A DNA stretch of 19,703 nucleotides from Desulfovibrio sp. (GTDB taxonomy: Bacteria > Desulfobacterota > Desulfovibrionia > Desulfovibrionales > Desulfovibrionaceae): positions 37,106 to 56,808 of the forward strand of contig JAAUYX010000023.1 of the NCBI GenBank assembly GCA_014804905.1, read 5' to 3'. Within the stretch, counting starts at the first letter, position 1. Each line of letters opens with the position of its first letter. Made by a program: the position numbers and the translations under genes. Below are positions 14,606 through 19,703 of this stretch, in pieces. The notes under the pieces were generated by a model, which searched no databases, was not told the DNA's origin, and saw nothing but the letters and a program-made list of their open reading frames with translations.

Positions 14606-17600
14606 TCAGCCCCGTGCCAGCAGGCGTTCCAGGGTCGCAAAGAGCAGCTTGAAGTCGATGGGCTTGGCGATGTGGTCGTTCATGCCGCGGCGCAAGGCCT
14701 CCTGCCTGTCCTCCTCGAAGGAGTTGGCGGTCAGCGCGATGATGGGCACCGTGGCGAGGCGCGGGTCCTCCAGGGAGCGGATGGCCTGCGTGGCGCCGTA
14801 GCCGTCCAGCACGGGCATCTGCACGTCCATGAGCACCACGTCATAGGTGAGCGGAGGCGCCGCCGCGAGCAATTCCACGGCTTCGCGGCCGTTGACGGCC
14901 ACATCCACCTCATAGCCCGCCCCGGTGAGGAACTCCACGGCGATTTCGCGATTCATGGCATTGTCCTCGGCGAGGAGGATGCGCCCCGGATGCTCCGCGT
15001 GCGGCACGGCGTGGGCCTCGCCCGCGGCTTTTGCCTCGCGCTCGGCCTCCAGCAGGGCCGCCACATCCGCCCAGAACACGGGCCGGCCGAGCCAGGCGTC
15101 CACCCCGGCCGCTTCCGGCGCGTCCGGCGCACTGCCAACAGGCGCGTGGGCCGCGGTCCAATTGTCGCACACCAGGGCCACAAAGGGCCGTTTTTCCGCC
15201 GCAGCCCCGGCACAAAACGCCGCGCCGCCGGGGAAGTGGCTGCCCACCAGGCAGAGGCTGTAGCCCCCCTCCCCGGCGGCTTCGAGCAGGCTTTGCGCTT
15301 CCGCCTCGCTCACCGCGAGGTCCGCGGGCATCCCGTGCGCGGCGAGAAGGCGCACAAGGCGCCCGCCCGCCACCGCGTCAGTCTCGGCCACCAGCACCCT
15401 GTGCCCGGCTGCTCCGGCCTCTTGCGCCTCCGCCGTCTCCGGGAGCCGGAACGTGAGGCGCAGCACGAATTCCGTGCCCACGCCGGGCTCGCTTGTGACC
15501 TCGATGTCGCCCTGCATCATGTCCACAAGATTCTTGGTGATGGCCATGCCGAGGCCCGTGCCCTCGGTGCCGGCCACTGTGGAGGTCTGCGCGCGCTCGA
15601 AGGGCTCAAAGATGCGGGCGAGAAAATCCGCGCTCATGCCGATGCCGTTGTCCCGGATACGGAACTCGTAGGCCGCGCGTCCGGGCGCCGCGCACGCGCA
15701 CTGGCGCACGAGCATGTGGATGGCCCCCCCGCGGCCCGTGTACTTGACCGAGTTGCTGAGCAGGTTGAGCAACACCTGGGAGAGGCGCAGCTTGTCGCAG
15801 AGCACGCGCTCGTCGCGCATGTCCTCCACCTCGAGGCTCAGGCCCTGCTCGCGCGCGCTGGCCGCAGGCTGGACGATGTTCCATATCTCGCGCAGGATGA
15901 CGGGGAGCTCCTGCGGCTTTTCCTCCAGCTCTATCTTGCCGCTCTCGATATAGCTCATGTCGAGAATGTCGTTGATGAGGCTGATGAGATGGTTGCCGGA
16001 GGAAAGGATTTTCTGAAGGTAGCCCTCCACCTGGGCCGGGCGGTCCAGCTGGGTGAGCGCGAGCGACGTATAGCCCACCACCGCGTTCATGGGCGTGCGG
16101 ATGTCGTGCGACATGTTGGAAAGGAAGAGGCTCTTGGCGCGGCTCGCGCGCTTGGCCTGCTTGAGGGCCTCGGCGAGCTGGCTTTTCTGCTTCATTTCCT
16201 GGCGGGTGCGCGCATCCACGCTCTGCAGGCCCACCACGATGCCGAGGGGCTCGTCCGGCGCGCCCACGCGCACGGCCTTGAGCTGGAAATAGAGAATGTC
16301 GCCGCCATGAATGGCGCGGTAGTTGAAATAGACCGTCTCGCGCTCTTTCAGCGTCGCGCGCAGCGCCGCGGGCGAGCAGCTCCTGCGCAGGGCCTCGCGG
16401 TCGTCGGGGTGCACACAGGTGCGCACATAGGTCTCCACCTTTTCCATGAAGGGCGCGTCCGCGGCGAAGATTTCGCCGAGCCGCCTGTCCGGCGCGTCCC
16501 CGAGCTGGAGCACGCGGCCGTCGTCCGAGCCCGCGTCCAGCACGCACACGAGCTGGTAATCCACGCTCAGGGCGCGCACGAGCTTGCGCTGGCGGCGGTC
16601 CTTCTCGTGCTGCTCGCGCTCCTCGGCGAGTTTTTGCGCCGTGCAGTCGAGGAGGAAGCGCTGGCAGACGATCTCCCCGTCCATTTCCACGAGGCGCGCG
16701 CTCCCCATGATATGCACGGTCCTGCCGTCGCGGTGCAGCACGCGATACTCATAATTGGCGCTGTCGCCCACATTTTTCAGCTGGCCGATGGCCGCGCGCA
16801 GCTTGTCCTTGTCCTCGTCGGCCACGGTGCTCGCCACCATCTGGAAGCCCTGGGATTGCAGGTCCTCGCGCGAGGCGAAGTCCAGCAGTTCCAGCGCGGC
16901 CGGATTGATGCTGATGACGCGCGCCCCGTCCAGCGAATGGCAGAGGATGCCGCAATCCATGCTGGTGAAGAGCGCCTCCAGCGCGGCATTGTCCTGGAGG
17001 ATGCGCTCGCGGTAGCGGCGCTCCTGCGTCACGTCCACGGCGATGCCCATGGTCCCCGCCATGCCCCCGTCCGGCCCGCGCAGCGGCGACTTGTAGACGA
17101 TGAGCTGCCGCTCGCCCGCGCCGGTGGTGATGACCTCCTCGGAGGCGTGGGTCTCCCCGCTTTCCATTACCACCCGCTCGGACTCGATGCAGGCCGGGTC
17201 GTCCTCGGGCACGTCCCAGATATAGGCATGGCCGCGGCCCTGCACGTCTTCGCGCGTCTTGCCCACGGCGCGGCAGAAGGCGGCGTTGACAAGGTCGTGG
17301 CTGCCCGTCTTGCTCTTGAACCAGATCATGTTGGGGCTGGTTTCGAGCACGGCCTCGAGGAAGTGCGCCGCCTGCCAGAGTTCCCGGCCCTCGCGGACCT
17401 GCCCGAGAAGGCGCGTGAAGTGGAAGCGCAGCTCATTGTCGGGCATGGGCAGGCGCCAGATGTCCCGTGCGGCCGCGAGCAGGCCATCGGGGACCTCTTC
17501 CCCGGCCTCGGGCAGGAGCACCAGCAGAGCGCGGGGCGCCTCGCTTTCCAGCGCGGCGAGGGCGGAGGCGCCCGCCCCGGGCCCCGTGAAAAGGACATCC

Positions 17601-17722
17601 GCCCCGGCCGGGGCGTCCACCACCTCATGCCGGAAGCCGGGAAGCGGCGCTACGGCCCTGAGCACTTCGACCACATGCTCCGGGCAGCCGATGAATGAGA
17701 ACCGGATGGTACGGTCATACAT
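14606..17722 (-). CDS. Soluble multi-PAS hybrid histidine kinase with degenerate and intact receiver domains
   Basis: A 1038-residue cytoplasmic sensor with no membrane helix. Residues ~1-110 look like a receiver remnant (LLVLLPEAG, then WRLPMPDNELRFHFTRLL). PAS domains follow at ~120-245, ~250-370 and probably ~395-510, then a short coiled coil. The kinase core has SHDIRTPMNAVVG (His539), SNSVKY, DNGIGMS and GTGLGMAI. A receiver at ~775-890 has lost its acceptor aspartate (CLVGSHFPGG). The last receiver (~920-1036) is intact, with Asp966 in LMDVQMPVLDG and IAKPID. The PAS domains suggest sensing of redox state or a small cytoplasmic ligand. The ATG is preceded by AAGGA and a promoter at 17800-17828. 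Its target is not in the window; a role with the neighbouring kinase operon is possible but unproven. Confidence 0.92.
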   Translation of the reverse strand: MYDRTIRFSFIGCPEHVVEVLRAVAPLPGFRHEVVDAPAGADVLFTGPGAGASALAALESEAPRALLVLLPEAGEEVPDGLLAAARDIWRLPMPDNELRFHFTRLLGQVREGRELWQAAHFLEAVLETSPNMIWFKSKTGSHDLVNAAFCRAVGKTREDVQGRGHAYIWDVPEDDPACIESERVVMESGETHASEEVITTGAGERQLIVYKSPLRGPDGGMAGTMGIAVDVTQERRYRERILQDNAALEALFTSMDCGILCHSLDGARVISINPAALELLDFASREDLQSQGFQMVASTVADEDKDKLRAAIGQLKNVGDSANYEYRVLHRDGRTVHIMGSARLVEMDGEIVCQRFLLDCTAQKLAEEREQHEKDRRQRKLVRALSVDYQLVCVLDAGSDDGRVLQLGDAPDRRLGEIFAADAPFMEKVETYVRTCVHPDDREALRRSCSPAALRATLKERETVYFNYRAIHGGDILYFQLKAVRVGAPDEPLGIVVGLQSVDARTRQEMKQKSQLAEALKQAKRASRAKSLFLSNMSHDIRTPMNAVVGYTSLALTQLDRPAQVEGYLQKILSSGNHLISLINDILDMSYIESGKIELEEKPQELPVILREIWNIVQPAASAREQGLSLEVEDMRDERVLCDKLRLSQVLLNLLSNSVKYTGRGGAIHMLVRQCACAAPGRAAYEFRIRDNGIGMSADFLARIFEPFERAQTSTVAGTEGTGLGMAITKNLVDMMQGDIEVTSEPGVGTEFVLRLTFRLPETAEAQEAGAAGHRVLVAETDAVAGGRLVRLLAAHGMPADLAVSEAEAQSLLEAAGEGGYSLCLVGSHFPGGAAFCAGAAAEKRPFVALVCDNWTAAHAPVGSAPDAPEAAGVDAWLGRPVFWADVAALLEAEREAKAAGEAHAVPHAEHPGRILLAEDNAMNREIAVEFLTGAGYEVDVAVNGREAVELLAAAPPLTYDVVLMDVQMPVLDGYGATQAIRSLEDPRLATVPIIALTANSFEEDRQEALRRGMNDHIAKPIDFKLLFATLERLLARG

Positions 17723-17799
17723 GGAGGCGCTTCCTTGGTGCGGCCGGCGGGATGGAAAAGGGCAAAAAGACTACGCGCTCTATGGAAAAAGCTCTTTTG

Positions 17800-17828
17800 G
17801 CTATACTGGCATTTGGCGGCTTTTACAA
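17800..17828 (-). promoter_or_regulatory. Candidate promoter of the soluble hybrid kinase
   Basis: On the minus strand TTGTAA (17828-17823) and TATAGC (17805-17800) with a 17-base spacer, four of six consensus matches each. It sits just after the terminator of the upstream gene and about 80 bases before the kinase start, so the kinase is likely transcribed alone. Confidence 0.45.
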
Positions 17829-17850
17829 GCCCGGCGCCCCCGGCGGCACG

Positions 17851-17891
17851 AAAAAACCGCCCCCTCCCCTGCGCTGTTGGGGAGAGGGCGG
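17851..17891 (-). terminator. Rho-independent terminator of the small membrane protein gene
   Basis: On the minus strand a 13-base stem (17891-17879 with 17869-17857, one mismatch) closes a nine-base loop and is followed by six T (17856-17851). It lies 37 bases after the stop codon of the gene at 17929 and separates that unit from the kinase gene. Confidence 0.9.
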
Positions 17892-17928
17892 CCGGGGCCC
17901 GAGGGAGGTTGGGGCCCGATCTTGAAAG

Positions 17929-18471
17929 TTATCTGGAAGCCGGCGGCGTGGGCTGCACCTCGCCTTGGCCGGATGGCTGCCCTTCTCCGCAGGCCTCCCA
18001 GCGGGACGTGAGCTTACGGGCGAGGGCCTTGGCGCGTTCCGGATTTCGCAGGCCGTGCACGGCAAACACCGCCCAGGGGAGGGTCGCGCACTCGCGCGCG
18101 GCGGCCGCGAAGATTCCGGCAAAGGCGGCATCGCGCCCGGCCTCGTCCGGGGCCTGCACGGCTGCCGCGCAGGCGGCGTCCAGGCGCCCGGCCGCCACGG
18201 CCTCGGCGGCCACAGCGCCAAGGCGCTGGGTCTTGACCTCCGGGGCCACGAAGCCGCTGGCCGCGCTCACGATGCGCTCCTTCCAGGGGCGGCCTTCCGG
18301 CGTGTCGAGGTCGATGGCGAGCGCGCGGGCCTTGGCCGTCAGCGCTTCGGGCAATTCCGGGGGCGGCGCTGGCGGCGTGCGCCACAGGGCGCCCAGCCCC
18401 ACTATCACAAGGATGGCCCCGCAAAAGAGCAGGGGCACCTTCCAGCCCGTCGCCTTTTGCCTTCCGCGCAT
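17929..18471 (-). CDS. Small membrane-anchored protein of unknown function
   Basis: A 180-residue protein with a basic N-terminus, one membrane helix (~11-29, VPLLFCGAILVIVGLGALW), a Pro-rich spacer and an Ala-rich, probably all-helical domain (~40-165) that should face the periplasm. The helix pattern (repeated KARALA, AAEAVAAGRLDAACAAAV, AFAGIFAAAARECA) suggests paired helices, like tetratricopeptide- or Sel1-type repeats, but no clear repeat consensus is visible. I chose ATG 18471, with GGAG seven bases upstream; an upstream in-frame start at 18525 adds 18 residues and lacks such a site. It is followed by a strong terminator. I do not recognise a family. Confidence 0.7.
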   Translation of the reverse strand: MRGRQKATGWKVPLLFCGAILVIVGLGALWRTPPAPPPELPEALTAKARALAIDLDTPEGRPWKERIVSAASGFVAPEVKTQRLGAVAAEAVAAGRLDAACAAAVQAPDEAGRDAAFAGIFAAAARECATLPWAVFAVHGLRNPERAKALARKLTSRWEACGEGQPSGQGEVQPTPPASR

Positions 18472-18587
18472 GGGCAATCTCCGGGTTCCGCTTCGTGCAT
18501 ACGCGAGCCTTGCGCTGCCGGGCAAGAAAAAGCCCCCTGCCGCGCCAAAATTTTTATTGAAAAATCATTGAAAATTTTAGAGGGGCC

Positions 18588-19646
18588 TCACGACCGCGGC
18601 GCGCCCGTGGAGGCGCGGGGCACGAGCTCGGGGCGGATATTGGGGCGCGCGGCCACTTCGGTGGCGTCCGTTTCGCCCGCCATCTTGCGGTAGAGGAGGC
18701 GGAAGGCCTCCTGCGCGTTGCGGGCCATGCTGTGCTCCACGCTCGTCAGGCTCACGCCGCCGAGGTCGGAGGGGAAGTCATTGTCGCAGCCGCAGACGCT
18801 GTAATCGCCGGGCACGGCAAGGCCCGCCTCGGCGAGCGCGTCCAGCGCGCCATAGGCCATCATGTCGTTGATGGCCGCAATGGCCGTGAAGGACTCAGCC
18901 TGCTCCTCCAGCACGGCCGCGGTTATCTTGCGGCCCAGGCGCCGCTCAAGCAGGATATTGTCACGGGCCTGGGCATGGCTCGCGAAGCTCGTGTAGAGCG
19001 AGACCTTGCCCTCGGGGCACAGCTCGGCCCAGGTGTCGCGCAGGCCCTCGAAGCGCTTCACCCGCACGGGAAAGGCCGGGGAAAGCGGCGTGGAAATGCA
19101 GATGATGCGCTCATGCCCCAGCCCGGCGAGGTGGCGCGCCACCAGCGCCCCGGCCTCGTAGTTGTGCAGCTCCACAAAGTCGGCCGCGCTCTCGCCCTCG
19201 CGGTCGGCCATGATGACGATGGGGAGGAGCCTTGCGATGCGCCGCACGAGCGGCCTTGATTGCGGCATCATGGCGAAGATCACCCCGCCCACGTCCGACT
19301 CGGCCATGACGCGCAGAAGGCGCGCCTCCTCGGCGGCGTTGCCGTAGGTGGTATAGACGAGCACATTGCACTCCATGCCCGCGGCCTCGCTCTGCAGGGC
19401 CTGCACCACCGTGGAATAATAGTAGTTGCGGATGAAGGGGCAGACCACCATTACCGTCCGGCGCGCGAAGAGCGCGGCCCGGCGCCGCGTGGCCGCATAG
19501 CCCAGCTCCTCGGCGGCGGCGCGCACGAGGCGCACGGTCTCCTCCGCGAAGGAGACGTCCGGCCGCCTCGAGAGGATCATGGACACCGTGGCCTGCGAAA
19601 GCCCGGTCTTGCGGCTCACGTCCGCCAGCGTCACCCTGCGGCTCAT
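18588..19646 (-). CDS. LacI-family transcriptional regulator
   Basis: A 352-residue repressor. Residues 1-~50 form the helix-turn-helix and hinge (VTLADVSRKTGLSQATVSMILSRRPDVSF, then VRAAAEELGY). Residues ~60-345 form a periplasmic-binding-protein-like effector domain: GGVIFAMMPQ, a VARHLAGLGHERIICIS segment, INDMMAYGALDALAEAGLAVPGDYSVCGCDND and SVEHSMARNAQEAF. Such regulators bind sugars or nucleosides and usually control nearby transport or catabolic genes; no such genes are seen in the window. It begins 20 bases after the stop of the gene to its right, so both may be one transcript. The effector and targets are unknown. Confidence 0.92.
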   Translation of the reverse strand: MSRRVTLADVSRKTGLSQATVSMILSRRPDVSFAEETVRLVRAAAEELGYAATRRRAALFARRTVMVVCPFIRNYYYSTVVQALQSEAAGMECNVLVYTTYGNAAEEARLLRVMAESDVGGVIFAMMPQSRPLVRRIARLLPIVIMADREGESAADFVELHNYEAGALVARHLAGLGHERIICISTPLSPAFPVRVKRFEGLRDTWAELCPEGKVSLYTSFASHAQARDNILLERRLGRKITAAVLEEQAESFTAIAAINDMMAYGALDALAEAGLAVPGDYSVCGCDNDFPSDLGGVSLTSVEHSMARNAQEAFRLLYRKMAGETDATEVAARPNIRPELVPRASTGAPRS

Positions 19647-19666
19647 GCTTCGGCCATCAACAAAAG

Positions 19667-19703
19667 TTAATCCTGCTCAAGGCCGTACTTGCGCAGCTTG
19701 TTG
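19667..19703 (-). CDS. C-terminal end of a Fis/NtrC-type DNA-binding protein (partial)
   Basis: Only the last 11 residues (NKLRKYGLEQD) and TAA are visible; the rest lies beyond the right edge. The sequence matches the end of the Fis-type helix-turn-helix that closes many sigma-54-dependent activators. A different protein with a similar tail cannot be ruled out from so few residues. Confidence 0.5.
   Translation of the reverse strand, partial: NKLRKYGLEQD

Noticed and set aside
14576..17698. 1040-residue plus-strand frame opposite the soluble hybrid kinase
   Set aside because: The minus-strand product has all kinase and receiver motifs; the plus-strand product has no domain signature and mirrors GC-rich codon use.
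1..19703. Prophage, insertion sequence or integrative element
   Set aside because: No transposase, integrase, phage structural gene or flanking target duplication was seen; island origin remains only a suggestion from composition and the tRNA.

Overview
The window is high-GC bacterial DNA with tightly packed genes, two large hybrid sensor kinases and an encoded tRNA CCA end. The style resembles Desulfovibrionaceae or related sulfate or sulfite reducers. That placement is an inference from composition and gene style; no ribosomal or respiratory marker is present to prove it.

Left edge (1-132, minus): the signal-peptide end of a secreted protein that runs off the window, with a candidate promoter at 314-342. 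A 556-base gap follows.

Region 689-7844 (minus) is a compact four-gene operon. It encodes, in order of transcription: a nucleotidyltransferase fused to a class I/II PLP enzyme; an octopine/nopaline-dehydrogenase-family protein; a membrane-anchored CDP-glycerol-glycerophosphotransferase-like protein; and a polytopic protein joining a YidC/Oxa1-like domain to an alkaline-phosphatase/sulfatase-superfamily transferase domain. The junctions are GTGA, an overlap or 11-base gap, and TAGATG. The genes read as a route that makes a small CDP-activated amine phosphate or phosphonate, transfers it or a related unit inside the cell, and finishes the surface polymer or glycolipid on the outer face of the membrane. 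The last gene is a mosaic: its YidC half is GC-rich and its transferase half is strikingly AT-rich.

Region 8302-9237 (plus, divergent) is an ornithine-cyclodeaminase/mu-crystallin-family gene whose reading frame contains an uninterrupted run of 15 G. Loss or gain of one G leads to a stop codon within a few to 19 codons, so this looks like an on/off phase-variation switch next to a surface-modification operon.

Region 9278-9440 holds tRNA-Ala(CGC) on the minus strand with its own strong promoter, and a stem-loop behind it. From 9398 to 10127 there is no protein gene. This stretch has a near-consensus plus-strand promoter (9655-9683), a hairpin (9720-9742), and a 40-base tandem repeat in which each copy can fold into the same hairpin (10006-10089).

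Region 10128-14579 (plus) is a sensory operon: a membrane hybrid histidine kinase, a lipoprotein solute-binding protein overlapping it by ATGA (an arrangement like LuxQ with LuxP), and an exported carboxymuconolactone-decarboxylase-family protein. It converges on a second hybrid kinase (14606-17722, minus) that has PAS domains, no membrane segment and one or two degenerate receiver domains.

The right end (minus) has a small membrane-anchored protein with a clear terminator, a LacI-family regulator, and the last codons of a protein with a Fis/NtrC-type C-terminus running off the edge.
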